From Pachyseris speciosa (taxonomy: Eukaryota; Cnidaria; Anthozoa; Scleractinia; Pachyseridae): a stretch of DNA of 64,000 nucleotides. The stretch is from NCBI GenBank assembly GCA_016490735.1, contig JAEMWC010000193.1, forward strand, positions 928,501 to 992,500, written 5' to 3'. Positions 27,069-37,700 of the stretch are shown piece after piece (positions within the stretch are counted from its first letter, which is position 1; every line of letters begins with the position of its first letter). The position numbers and the translations under genes are program-made. The notes below the pieces were generated by a model that was not told the DNA's origin, did no database searches, and saw nothing but the letters and a program-made list of their open reading frames with translations.

Positions 27069-27266
27069 ATGGAGAATCAAAATGTCAAGAGAGGTCGGGG
27101 AAGGCCTAGAGTTCTCAGTGATGAGGAAAGAAAAAAACACAAGACTACCTATATGCTAAATAAAGAATGGTTCTGTAACATATGTAAGACAGGACGTAAC
27201 TACACAATGGCAGGAAAATCTTGTCATATTAAAACAAAAAAACATCAAAAAAATATTCTTCAATAA
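27069..27266 (+). CDS. AT-hook plus C2H2-like zinc-finger protein, 65 aa
   Basis: An N-terminal AT-hook (KRGRGRPRV) is followed by a basic stretch (EERKKHKTTYMLNK) and one zinc finger (FCNICKTGRNYTMAGKSCHIKTKKH). It starts 17 bp after the nuclease gene. Small single-finger proteins with the NYT-M/L-AGK...H-x4-H pattern recur near Polinton polymerases, as far as I know. It probably binds DNA or RNA. The specific role is unknown. Confidence 0.7.
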   Translation: MENQNVKRGRGRPRVLSDEERKKHKTTYMLNKEWFCNICKTGRNYTMAGKSCHIKTKKHQKNILQ

Positions 27267-27313
27267 TTACAATTCAAAAGGATCCAGTAATTGGATCAAT
27301 TGAATTCTCAACC

Positions 27314-27336
27314 ATATTTAAACGCAGACGGAAATG
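27314..27336 (+). promoter_or_regulatory. Early-type promoter box of the DNA polymerase gene
   Basis: ATATTTAAACGCAGACGGAAATG, 57 nt before the polymerase ATG. It is shared with the box at 26111-26134. Confidence 0.65.
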
Positions 27337-27370
27337 TTTTAAAGAAATAATAACTATAGATATATTATAA

Positions 27371-30300
27371 ATGGAAAAAATTATCGAAACTAGTAGTAAT
27401 ATGGACAAGAAAAGTCTCAAAAAATTGAGCAAATCCAAGCTAATTGAATTGCTGTTGAAGCAGCAGAAAAAGCCTAAAGTTATTATAGTTGATGACACAA
27501 AACCTGTACCTAAACCAAGAACAAGACCAATTCCCGCCCCAAGGACGAAAAGACCAACAGTGAAACAATTGGTTGATTATTTCGAGAGGAAAAGATTACC
27601 AGCACCACCAAAAGAATGGTTGGAAGAAATAGAACAATTGAAAAAGAGACCTGTTCCAGCACCCAGAACTAAAAAGCCTGTGCCGGTTCCAACACCCAGA
27701 ACAAAAATAGAGCAAACAGAGAAAGCTCTGAAAGGTTTCACTAAGTCTTTTGAAATCAGTATAAAAAATAACAAAGACCCGCTTGCGCAACTGCAAAACA
27801 CAAGAAAGGCTGTTGCATATAATATTATAAAATCGTTGAATGAAATAAAAGGACTGAAATTCGTTGAAACGCTAAAGGTAACATTTGTAAAAATGACTGA
27901 TGGACAATTAGAGTTTAAAACCGCATATTTCAACAGTGTAGCTCAAACAATTGTGAATAATCTGGAAGTAACTGAATCACTACAGTTGTCAAAAGACCAA
28001 ATAATGAATAAGATTGCAGTTTGGGTATCTGAAGGTTCAGGTTGGACAATTGAATCTGTTGATAGTCATTATCTTAATGTTGTGAAATATGCGCCAATGA
28101 AGGGCTCCTCATACATTAAACTACCGAATGAACTCAGAAACAGTGCAAAGGGTTTGATTAACATAAAGAATGATGATGATCTGTGCTTCATGTGGTGTCA
28201 TATCAGGCACTTGAATCCTCAAGACAAATACCCACAGAGAATAAAGAAGACTGACAGAAAATTTGTCAATACATTAGATTATTCAGGGGTTGAATTCCCA
28301 GTTGCAACCAAGCATTACAACAAGATAGAGAAACAAAATGAGATCAACATCAATGTATTCGGTTATGAGGAGAAACAACCTTATCCAATATATGTATCAA
28401 AAGAGAAATATGCAGACTGTTTGAATCTGCTTCTAATAACTGAAAATGAAAACAAGCATTATGTGCTAATCAAAGATTTCAATAAGTTCATGTACAATCA
28501 AACAAAGCACAAAGAAAGAAAACACTTTTGTATGCATTGCTTACAGTGTTTCAGCTCTGAAAGGGTTCTGAATGATCACAAGGGCAACTGCATGCAAGTA
28601 AATAGCACACAGGCAATAAAAATGCCAAACAAAGATAACAACATACTGAAATTCAACAACTTTCATAAACAACAGCAGGTACCATTTGTGATCTATGCTG
28701 ATTTTGAGGCCATCACTGAAAAAATACACGGTTGTCAACCCAATAGTGATAAATCATATACAGAGGCTTATCAGAAGCATACTGACTGTGGCTACGGCTA
28801 TAAAGTGGTTTGTTGTTATGATGATAAATACAGCAAACCAGCAGCAATATACAGGGGTGAAAAGGCTGTGTACAAATTTATGGAAGCTATGCTGGAGGAG
28901 GTCAAATATTGCAAGAATGTTGTGAAAAAAAAATTTAACAAACCATTGAAAATGACTAAAGATGATGAAGAGAAATTCCGAAAAGCCAAAGTTTGTCACA
29001 TCTGTGATAAGAAATATACTGAAAAGGATATTAGAGTCCGAGATCATTGTCACATTACCGGCAAGTATAGAGGTTCTGCTCACCAAGATTGTAATCTGAA
29101 ACTCAGAGTGAACCCAGAAGAAATAAAAATACCTGTTATATTCCACAATCTGAGAGGCTATGATAGTCATTTTATTATGCAGGAGATTGGAGCCATTGTT
29201 AAGAAGCACACTTACAAAAACAAGAAAGGTGAAGACTGTCAAATGAATATCAATGCTATCCCAAATAACATGGAGAAGTATATGGCTTTCATGCTTGGCA
29301 ACCACTTGACCTTCATTGATAGTTTCCAGTTCATGAGCTCCAGTTTGGAAAAACTTGTAGGCAATCTACCAAAAGAGGCTTTAAAATACACCTCACAAGA
29401 GTTCAAGGGAAAGGATCTTAATCTGATGGCACAGAAAGGTGTTTATCCTTACGACTACATGGACAGTTTCGATCAATTCAATCAGAAGCTGCCCTCAAAA
29501 GAAGAATTCTATAGCATACTGAGTGATGAGCATATATCAGATGAAGACTATACGCATGCTCAGACTGTTTGGAAAGCATTCTCTTTGAAAAACATGGGTG
29601 ATTATCATGACCTGTACCTTAAAACAGATGTACTCCTACTGACTGATGTATTTGAAAACTTCAGAAAAACATGCCTTGAGTACTATAAACTGGACCCGTG
29701 TCACTATTTCACATCTCCTGGTTTATCTTGGGATGCCATGCTGAAAATGACTGACATAAAATTAGAATTGATGACAGACATTGATATGTTCCAGTTCATT
29801 GAAAAGGGTATGCGTGGAGGAATCAGCTATATAGCCAACCGTTACGGTAAAGCAAATAATAAATACATGAAAGAGTATGACGAGAAGGCGCCCTCGAAGT
29901 ACATCGTGTATCTTGATGCTAATAATTTGTATGGTTGGGCTATGAGTCAATATTTACCAAAAGGCGGATTCAGATGGATGACACAAAAACAGATCAATAA
30001 TTTAGACCTGGCTGTCTATAAAGAAGATAGTGCAAAGGGTTTGATACTTGAAGTTGACCTCAAATACCCCCAAGAGTTACATGATCTACATAATGACTAC
30101 CCACTTGGGCCGGAAAGGATTAAAGTGACTGGGGACATGCTATCAGATTATTGTAAAAACATAGCAAAGAAATACAATATATCAACTGGTCTGGTACATA
30201 AACTAATACCAACATTAAGCAACAAAGAAAAATACGTGCTCCATTATAGGAACCTCCAATTATATACTGATCTCGGTTTGAAAATAACTAAAATCCATCG

Positions 30301-31171
30301 AGTGTTAGAATTCAATCAGTCCGCGTGGCTTAGGCAATATATTGATTTCAATACTGAAAAACGTAAGAATGCTAAAAATGCCTTTGAGAAAGACTTTTTC
30401 AAGCTGATGAATAACAGTGTATTTGGCAAAACGATGGAAAACCTCAGAAAGCGAGTAGACGTCAGATTGGTGACTGATGAGGAGAAGCTATTGAAATTAG
30501 CTAGTAAACCCACTTATGTTAGCAGTAAAATCTTCGATGAAAATCTAGTAGCTGTTCATAAGATAAAAGAAACACTTACTTTAAACCGGCCAGCATACGT
30601 GGGGATGTGTATTCTAGACCTTAGCAAGACACTGATGTACGATTTCCATTACAACTACATCAAAGAGAAATATGGAGATGAAGCAAAATTATTATTCACA
30701 GACACAGACTCACTGACCTATGAAATTGGAACCCATGACATCTATAGAAATTTCTGGAAGGATAAAAATAAATTCGATAACAGTGACTATCCTGAAAGCT
30801 CGCCATTCTCCGATAAGACCAATAAGAAAGTGATTGGTAAGATGAAAGATGAGGCTGCTGGAGTCCCAATATGTGAATTCGTAGGACTGAGATCGAAGAT
30901 GTATAGCTATATTAAAGATGATCAGAAAGGAGGAAAAACAGCAAAAGGTATTAGGAAGAATATTATTAAGAATAACATCAAACATGAAAATTATAAAGAG
31001 ACACTATTTGATAATAAACAGATGCATCATAGAATGAAAACAATCAGAAGTCAGAACCATCAACTTGGAAGTTATGAGATAAATAAAGTATCACTCAGCT
31101 GCTTTGACGACAAGCGGTATATTCATGATAATGGCGTGACAAGCTATGCTTATGGACATTATGAAATCTAG
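27371..31171 (+). CDS. Protein-primed family B DNA polymerase (Polinton PolB)
   Basis: This is a 1266-aa protein. The N-terminus has a proline-rich stretch with repeated PxPRTK motifs (residues about 45-115). A zinc finger (FCMHCLQCF...H, about 386) comes next. The exonuclease motifs are DFEA (ExoI, about 440), NLRGYDSH (ExoII, about 590) and YLKTDVLLL (ExoIII, about 750). Inserted between ExoI and ExoII is an endonuclease-VII/HNH-like zinc module (CHICDKK...RDHCHITGKYRG, about 542-575), normal for Polintons. Polymerase motifs are DANNLYGWAMSQY (A, about 848), KLMNNSVFGKTMEN (B, about 1011) and FTDTDSL (C, about 1110). All catalytic residues are present. It would replicate the linear genome from its ends. 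Confidence 0.93.
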   Translation: MEKIIETSSNMDKKSLKKLSKSKLIELLLKQQKKPKVIIVDDTKPVPKPRTRPIPAPRTKRPTVKQLVDYFERKRLPAPPKEWLEEIEQLKKRPVPAPRTKKPVPVPTPRTKIEQTEKALKGFTKSFEISIKNNKDPLAQLQNTRKAVAYNIIKSLNEIKGLKFVETLKVTFVKMTDGQLEFKTAYFNSVAQTIVNNLEVTESLQLSKDQIMNKIAVWVSEGSGWTIESVDSHYLNVVKYAPMKGSSYIKLPNELRNSAKGLINIKNDDDLCFMWCHIRHLNPQDKYPQRIKKTDRKFVNTLDYSGVEFPVATKHYNKIEKQNEININVFGYEEKQPYPIYVSKEKYADCLNLLLITENENKHYVLIKDFNKFMYNQTKHKERKHFCMHCLQCFSSERVLNDHKGNCMQVNSTQAIKMPNKDNNILKFNNFHKQQQVPFVIYADFEAITEKIHGCQPNSDKSYTEAYQKHTDCGYGYKVVCCYDDKYSKPAAIYRGEKAVYKFMEAMLEEVKYCKNVVKKKFNKPLKMTKDDEEKFRKAKVCHICDKKYTEKDIRVRDHCHITGKYRGSAHQDCNLKLRVNPEEIKIPVIFHNLRGYDSHFIMQEIGAIVKKHTYKNKKGEDCQMNINAIPNNMEKYMAFMLGNHLTFIDSFQFMSSSLEKLVGNLPKEALKYTSQEFKGKDLNLMAQKGVYPYDYMDSFDQFNQKLPSKEEFYSILSDEHISDEDYTHAQTVWKAFSLKNMGDYHDLYLKTDVLLLTDVFENFRKTCLEYYKLDPCHYFTSPGLSWDAMLKMTDIKLELMTDIDMFQFIEKGMRGGISYIANRYGKANNKYMKEYDEKAPSKYIVYLDANNLYGWAMSQYLPKGGFRWMTQKQINNLDLAVYKEDSAKGLILEVDLKYPQELHDLHNDYPLGPERIKVTGDMLSDYCKNIAKKYNISTGLVHKLIPTLSNKEKYVLHYRNLQLYTDLGLKITKIHRVLEFNQSAWLRQYIDFNTEKRKNAKNAFEKDFFKLMNNSVFGKTMENLRKRVDVRLVTDEEKLLKLASKPTYVSSKIFDENLVAVHKIKETLTLNRPAYVGMCILDLSKTLMYDFHYNYIKEKYGDEAKLLFTDTDSLTYEIGTHDIYRNFWKDKNKFDNSDYPESSPFSDKTNKKVIGKMKDEAAGVPICEFVGLRSKMYSYIKDDQKGGKTAKGIRKNIIKNNIKHENYKETLFDNKQMHHRMKTIRSQNHQLGSYEINKVSLSCFDDKRYIHDNGVTSYAYGHYEI

Positions 31172-31383
31172 CTGTTGACGTCACGCCATATGATTTTTGT
31201 GAGTTTTAAAATACTGCCCTCTTTGGGGGGTTTCCCTTTCGAATGAGTCATCAAACTACGTCAGATTTTTCGCTTTTTACACATGCGTATTATTTTTTAT
31301 CTTTGTAAATTTCATTTATGTACCACAAGCATAAAAATGAAAATACAAACGAAAATATAAGGGTTGTTTCACACAGATAAAGA

Positions 31384-31496
31384 GTGGCTTGTATGCAGAG
31401 TATCTAACGATTGGAAAAAGCGGGGGCCTTTCGTTAGCGAAATGTATACAAGCCACCCCGTGGAATAACGAAAAACCCCCGCCGTTATTCCATGGG
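31384..31496. repeat. Nested hairpins with complementary loops
   Basis: The outer stem pairs 31384-31394 with 31446-31456 (11 bp, GTGGCTTGTAT). Inside it 31404-31410 pairs with 31431-31437 (7 bp). Next, 31457-31470 pairs with 31483-31496 (14 bp, one G-U). The two apical loops hold GCGGGGG (31420-31426) and CCCCCGC (31476-31482), perfectly complementary, so a kissing interaction is possible. Confidence 0.75.
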
Positions 31497-31750
31497 TTGA
31501 AAAAATAAAAAATGAAAAATAAAAAATGAAAAATAAAAAAAATGAAAAATAAAAACTGAAAAATAAAAAATCACCCTTAGATGGTGTCGGATTGTTGGGT
31601 AGAGCTATAGTGAAGCTTTGGCTTGACAGAAGTGCCGGTTCAATCTCAAGCCGGAGGGTGAAAAAAACAAATAATTGGCCCCAAGAGGGTCTGATAGGGC
31701 CAGAGCTCTGGTGGTGAGGTGGTGGGAATTCAAAAAAAATAAAACAAAAA

Positions 31751-31810
31751 AACCTCTCATGAGGGACGGGTGGTGATTCAAATTCCAAATTAAGTCCCTC
31801 ATGAGAGGTT
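31751..31810. repeat. 17-bp perfect inverted repeat near the right TIR
   Basis: AACCTCTCATGAGGGAC (31751-31767) and its exact reverse complement (31794-31810), 26-nt loop. A perfect 14-bp palindrome CTGGTGGCCACCAG (31811-31824) follows directly. Confidence 0.85.
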
Positions 31811-31844
31811 CTGGTGGCCACCAGTTTTGCTATTTTTTTTCTGC

Positions 31845-32098
31845 AGCTATAGGCGATGACTCATTCCCTGTTTTCCGAGAATGTCACGCTTGGTGATTTT
31901 TCCGAGAATGTCACGCATTTTAATAAACTATAGATGAAGTGTGCAGACCTTGGTTCCATCAGATTGAACAACTATAGATTCCATCAAATTAAATAACTAT
32001 ATATTCCATCAAATTAAATAACTATATATTCCAGAATACGAGATCATTTTGCTAAAACACCCCATTTTTGATCTGGTACCCCCAAACACTATACTACT
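31845..32098 (-). repeat. Right terminal inverted repeat (254 bp)
   Basis: Exact reverse complement of the left TIR apart from two fewer 25-bp units (array at 31958-32032, three units including the variant). It ends ...CTATACTACT. Confidence 0.95.
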
Positions 32099-32104
32099 GC
32101 GATA
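32099..32104. repeat. Right target-site duplication GCGATA
   Basis: Identical to 11936-11941. Confidence 0.92.
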
Positions 32105-32428
32105 TTTCCTCGAGAAGTACACCGCGTCCTCAAAACCTAAATGACTTTTGATAGTATTTGACCGCGCTGTCCTTTAGCGTGAATTCGTTGCGTTGTTCGA
32201 ACGGAAACTGTTGTAGTGTCTACTTGCCCATACAGAACAACTGTGGTCTTTCCTCAAGAACTCCAAAACAAGTCTCCAAACAAACGCCGAACAAACTCCT
32301 CCAAAACCCACAGAATCTCAGCGGGCAAAGATACGAAACAAGCGGCAACGAAAGGGAAGGAACGCTTGTACGCCCAGTACCGCCTTTTGATTGGTTAACA
32401 CCAAAATCTAACACGTCTTTTCATTAAT

Positions 32429-33618
32429 GGCCGTTTTCACACTAGAGACGAACAAATCGTCTGGACCGACAAATCGTCTCAGACGGGCAAGTCGTCTTAG
32501 TGTGAAAGCGGGACGAACAAAAAATAAGACGAACAAACCGTCTGAATTTGTCCGTCTGTAAAGACGATTTTTAGAAGACGATTTGTCCATCTAGACGAAC
32601 AAGAGGCTACAATTAGCCTAAACCCGGGCTTGCAAAAAACAGTATTGTATCCCTAACTTAGTGCTAAACAAAAGAATAGAGGGAAGGCTGTCTTTCTTAC
32701 ATCGGACGCATTGTGTTTAGCTTGTGTTGGAGTCTATTTCTTTAGACCCCTATCAACATATATTCCTCTAAAATACAGCTCAACCATTGAGCACAATAAT
32801 TATAACACTTGTAAAAAATATTTCTAAAAGAACAAGAAAAAGAGAAACAGAAAAAATAAAGCCCGTGATATATACCACTAAAAGACATCGAACCCGGGTT
32901 AGCTGCGCCACAGGTAGGAACAATGACCTTTAGGCCACAGAGGTTTATCGTTATGCAAGATGATAAAAATAGTGTATTGATTCCAAAAAAAAAAAACTAA
33001 GCACACTTGTTTTCGCTTCGATGGATAATTGTTTGAGAAAGGAAACGCTTATCGAACGATGTTGGATTTTTTCGCATAAATGTGAATGGAGTCTCGGTGA
33101 AATGTGAGTAGAAAATTAATTATCAGAGTGAAACTGTTTACAAATACGTCAATCCAGGGTCATTTGAAACACAAGAAAGGAACGTTTCTGGACAGTTTCA
33201 AGGGACGCTAGTACATTTGTAAAATATAATCGCTTATCATTCAAAAATTAATGTCCAGAAATTGAGATATTGTGGCAAAATAGTAAATAAACTACCTGTC
33301 AAAGTCTCAGGGGTGTGTGATATCCCGTACTTGAGTTATTCAACAAAATGTACATCTCAATGGAGCGGTACGGGAACACGGCAGTCCATCTGGAGTTAAA
33401 TTTTGGTCATGTTAAAAGCTTTCTTCTCGCTGTTGAACTTGCAAACATTCGTATAGACACTTCTCTTAACATATTAGTTGTTCAGACTTCAAAGACAAAA
33501 GGTGAATCAAGTCGACTTAAGTACTACCTAAATTCACATCAGACGAACAATAGCCGGACAAATCGTCAGACGATTTGTCCGTCCAGACGATTTGTTCGTC
33601 TCTAGTGTGAAAACGGCC
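32429..33618. mobile_element. 1.2-kb MITE with about 51-bp inverted ends
   Basis: Both ends read GGCCGTTTTCACACTAGAGA inward, continuing with GACGAACAAATCGTCTGGAC; one mismatch is seen over about 51 bp. AAT flanks both sides (3-bp duplication). Subterminal AGACGATTTGTCCGTC-type palindromes are repeated. It contains no transposase. Confidence 0.75.
32878..32955 (-). repeat. Possible tRNA-derived SINE fragment
   Basis: The minus strand has GGGTTCGATGTC (B-box-like) preceded about 45 nt upstream by GTGGCCTAAAGGTC (weak A-box-like). No intact cloverleaf is seen. Tentative. Confidence 0.25.
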
Positions 33619-33786
33619 AATAGTTCCAAATAGTTCCGTCGTTGCAATTTGGCTCAAAGTTAGCGTAGTTAGCGCTTGCGCAGAAACGCCGGAAGTGCCA
33701 TTTGTGGATGATACTCGACGACGAAAAAGAAGAACCGTCGGTAGTTTATGACCCGGGCGCCGCGCGAGACGCGCGCAGCCTGGGTA

Positions 33787-33921
33787 ACAAGTCGACTTAA
33801 GTACTACCTAAATTCACATCAGACGAACAATAGCCGGACAAATCGTCAGACGATTTGTTCGTCTCTAGTGTGAAAACGGCCAATAGTTCCAAATAGTTCC
33901 GTCGTTGCAATTTGGCTCAAA
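33787..33921 (+). repeat. Duplicate of the MITE right end plus flank
   Basis: It repeats 33508-33657 nearly base for base, except for a deletion between short GACGATTTGT repeats. It includes 3' flank outside the MITE, so it arose by local duplication after the insertion. Confidence 0.7.
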
Positions 33922-34747
33922 CCAAAGTCTCAGGGGAATCTACATTACATTTGGTTACACTTTTTGAAGCTCGATCGAGAATTTTTCTGCCTATTGCCAT
34001 TTCTTGCGCGGCTCTATTCTGCTTCCGCCTCGCCAACCGAGCGTCTTCGCTCGGATGGCTCGTTGGCAATAATTGACCAATCAGAGGCATCATTTAACAA
34101 TGGCTCGATTTCAAAACAAAAACAAACGACCACGTTGGATCAAGGGTGTAATCGGCCTTTAACAAGCTTCATCGCCAACAAAACGCTGGTGTTCGACTTT
34201 TCCTACGTAGAACCGTTACTGTACGACCTTCATCAGTAATCCTTACACGATCCATGCGTTTGGTAAACAAAAAAAGCGAACATTATTGAACAATTTACAC
34301 AGTTTATTATTTCATAACGCGACCATGAGCTCAGAAAAAAAGGCACTGGCCGGTGCCCGTTTATCGGATATCGGTTAACACAAGGGAAGTTAACCACATG
34401 ACTCAGGTGAGAAGTCAGAATTGCAAACGAAAATCATTTGCATAGTTAACGCGGTCCAGTTTCTCGGGCAACAGACCACCTCAAAGACAGGGTATCCGGT
34501 CTTGGAAGTTGCACTTAACTTACCTTGGGAACCTACAATCGAAAAGTAAGTACTGTGGTTTAGTAGAGATAGCTTTCGCATCGTGTATTGTTTTCCGAGC
34601 CGGATTTAATTGCTTGTGACACTTTTTCTTTCTGTGACTTTATTTTAGACACAACGTAATGGAAATTCAGATGTAGTTTTGTATTTCCTTAACGCTTGAC
34701 CTTTTACATCTTATATTAGGGTTGGACGAAATCGAAAAAGAAAGACT

Positions 34748-37700
34748 ATGTGGTTTTTGTATTTTCTGCTTGCCATCGAGTATGTTAAAGGAGGTAAATT
34801 ATTTTTTGGTTTTCTTATTATCGTCATTATTACCAAATATCACTTAATATTTTTAACAAGAGACAAAAATAGCAGGTTTTGTAAAATCGTTACGTTAATT
34901 ACGTCCCCCACACTGACGTGCACTCTTCACCGGTTGTTCACCAAATTATTTACCTGCGGTTCTTGCGGGTTATACTGAAGCTAAATACTGTTAGTAGGGT
35001 AAAAAGCTTTACTAAGAAATCTCGCAGTGCGTAATACATAGCCTGACATACTCTTTTCCCATTGGTGAAAACATTCTGGGCGGACTTACATGAACTCCTG
35101 TAAGTGCTTCAAAAGAATAGAATCTTTAAAAGTTAAAAGTTTTACAAACTCGGAGCTAAAAGTTAAAACTTATGAAATATTTCGTCCGTTTTTTTCAACC
35201 GGACTTCATCAGTCAATGATATGAATGTTAAAAAGATGAATTTTAAAAAGGGGTTTTAACGCCTCTTGGGGGTTAGAATTGTGTCATAGATAGCTGCTAA
35301 TTCGTAACCATTGTCTCTGTTTAACGCCGGTTTCGTAAGTTTAATTTGAATAGCTTCTTTTATCCTGCGTTTGAAGGTGTTACCTTCGGTTGATAGTACT
35401 TTTGTCTTATTTGGGTCCACCGAGTGGCCCTCCAGGCGACAATGCTCGTGAATAGCTGATGAACTTCTTGATTGGTGTTCTTTCACTCTGATTTCCAAAG
35501 AGCGGGCCGTTTCGCCAACGTACTCCTTGTTACACTTCTCACAATGGATCTGGTACACAGTACCGCATTTCTTGAGATTGACAGTTGTGTCCTTCAAACG
35601 CAGGATAAAAGAAGCTATTCAAATTAAACTTACGAAACCGGCGTTAAACAGAGACAATGGTTACGAATTAGCAGCTATCTATGACACAATTCTAACCCCC
35701 AAGAGGCGTTAAAACCCCTTTTTAAAATTCATCTTTTTAACATTCATATCATTGACTGATGAAGTCCGGTTGAAAAAAACGGACGAAATATTTCATAAGT
35801 TTTAACTTTTAGCTCCGAGTTTGTAAAACTTTTAACTTTTATTATGTTTCCGGAGCAGGGAACAAATGTTTTTGATTGTATAGAATCTTTGTTCAAAGTT
35901 GACGTATGTCAAACAAAAAATCAACAGAAACAAAAACAAGTAAAAGTAAAAGCCACTGACCTGATCCAATGTGGGCGCAAAATGTGTGTTCAAATAAACT
36001 TCAAAATGGCAGTGAAAAATTAAACTGATGGATCCTTTTATCAGAGACCTTCCTATCACCAAGAATCACAGAAGCAATTAAATTTCTAAATTGGGCAACA
36101 ATTCATTATAGGCTAGATTTTGTCAATGTCGTTTAGGCTTAATTCAAAAGACAAAAAGCCACAGCAACCTATACTCTGGCAATTGGCTTACAGTGGAGTT
36201 CAGAACGATCGAAATTCAATTGGTTATTTTATTGATTCTTTATTCCTTAGCCGCAGTTCAAATATATGATTTTCATATATTCATACTTATTCATTATATT
36301 CACTTACGGGTTAGAAAAGGGCCTTTAAATGTGTTAAAACTATGACATCTCGGCGGGGATTCTGTGAAAGGGTTAATATAATGTCAAACTAGTTCGTTTC
36401 TTGTTCTCTTAGTTCCTTGATTTTCTTTCGCAATACTGTAAACGTTTACGGTACCGCTATACAACTAAAACTTGTCGTTGTTATTGGCTGACAGCTGTTT
36501 CTTCTTATTTTCGTTCTCGTTATTTTCTTTTATTTCATTTCATTTCAATTTATTTCATTTCGTCTCTTTTCATTTCTAACTTTATTTTATATTATTTTGT
36601 TTTGTCAGCCATTGTGTCTTTCTCATCTGTGTTTCACTTATTCTAGGACAGGGCGATCGGTCTAAAATCAAAATTGCTGGCACTGGAACCATTAAAGAAA
36701 ACGGCAGGATCTCGTTAAACGTTAATGTTGATATTGATGGAAAGACAGGTCGAGGGAGATTTCCACCCCGAAGTCGCTGGCCTGGAGCCGGTGCGTTTAA
36801 GCCGCCCACACAGGCACCAACCACAAGACCACCAACCGGAGAAGCAGCACTCGGAATAGGAGGGGGAGCATTCGGAGGTCAGGAACTTGATAATAATTTT
36901 TGAAATGAAATTGATTAAGGGTAGAATAAACTACCATGGCTTAGATATTTTCAGCACTTTTTTATTTTATTTTAAAGGAACTCGGTCACGATGTTTTGAG
37001 ACATTATTAGAGACATAAAAAATGCATTTAAATAATGGGAAACAGTGAAATAACAATTTGTCAGGGGAGATAAGCACCAAAGAGACAAGAATAAATGCAA
37101 ATATGGCGAAGATGGTGAAGGATGGAGAAGAATTGAGGCTAAACTTCTCAAAATCCAAAGACAGTGACGTAGCTCCTTTAAGTTAAAAATATTCTGATGT
37201 ATGAGAGTGCTGTATAAAAAATATGGCAGTAATTGCCTATGTAATAGCTCTTCCTTGAAATTCTGTAGCAGGGAAGTTCGCAACTTAAGAGACATTTGGC
37301 CAATTTTAATAGCGATGAAAAGAATAACAATAAATCGAACTTGCATCCAACACTTCATTGCGCCTGGGCAGGTTTTAGTTCCCTGACTAGGAAGTTGCTT
37401 ACAGTGCCCCTTTATCTTTGATTCTGAATGGCCACTAACCAAAACCACAGAAGATTTCCCAAATTAAATACAAAATAATCGAAACTAATAAAGGAAGGCA
37501 GTGTGTATAAGTGTGAAACGTTTATGTTTCTGGAGGTAACCTGAGACCAGCTCGTAAGTTGAATATACAGAGGGTGTGCCCCTGACTTCATCCACCATAT
37601 ACAGTGTAACTAGCTTGATGTACCTCGCACTGCTTTCCCGCAAAAACTCTTCCAAGAATGCATGTTTTGCGTATTTCGAGTAAGCCGTCTTTTGTAATCA

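Larger units (their letters stand above)
31172..31844. other. Non-coding right segment with strong secondary structure
   Basis: No credible gene lies between the polymerase stop and the right TIR. Contents are nested hairpins (31384-31496), an AAAATRAAAA-type microsatellite (about 31500-31570), a 17-bp inverted repeat (31751-31810) and a 14-bp palindrome (31811-31824). A minus-strand ORF over 31369-31821 is low-complexity and not supported. Confidence 0.6.
11942..32098. mobile_element. Complete Polinton/Maverick (polintovirus-like) element, 20,157 bp
   Basis: Termini are 5'-AG and CT-3', with 254-304-bp terminal inverted repeats and a perfect 6-bp target duplication. It encodes protein-primed DNA polymerase B, a retroviral-type integrase, an A32-like packaging ATPase, an adenain-like protease, and major and minor capsid proteins, which together define Polintons. 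It also carries fibre genes, a PLA2-like protein, a BRO-N/VRR-NUC protein and a VLTF3-like factor. Apart from two frame breaks that look like recoding sites, all ORFs are open, and the TIRs agree at every alignable base. This points to recent insertion or an active copy (inference). Confidence 0.95.

Noticed and set aside
31369..31821. Minus-strand 150-aa ORF between polymerase and right TIR
   Set aside because: It is composed of translated A/T-rich microsatellite and hairpin arms, with Phe-rich low complexity.
32878..32955. Functional tRNA gene
   Set aside because: A B-box-like motif is present, but no cloverleaf or acceptor stem can be formed.
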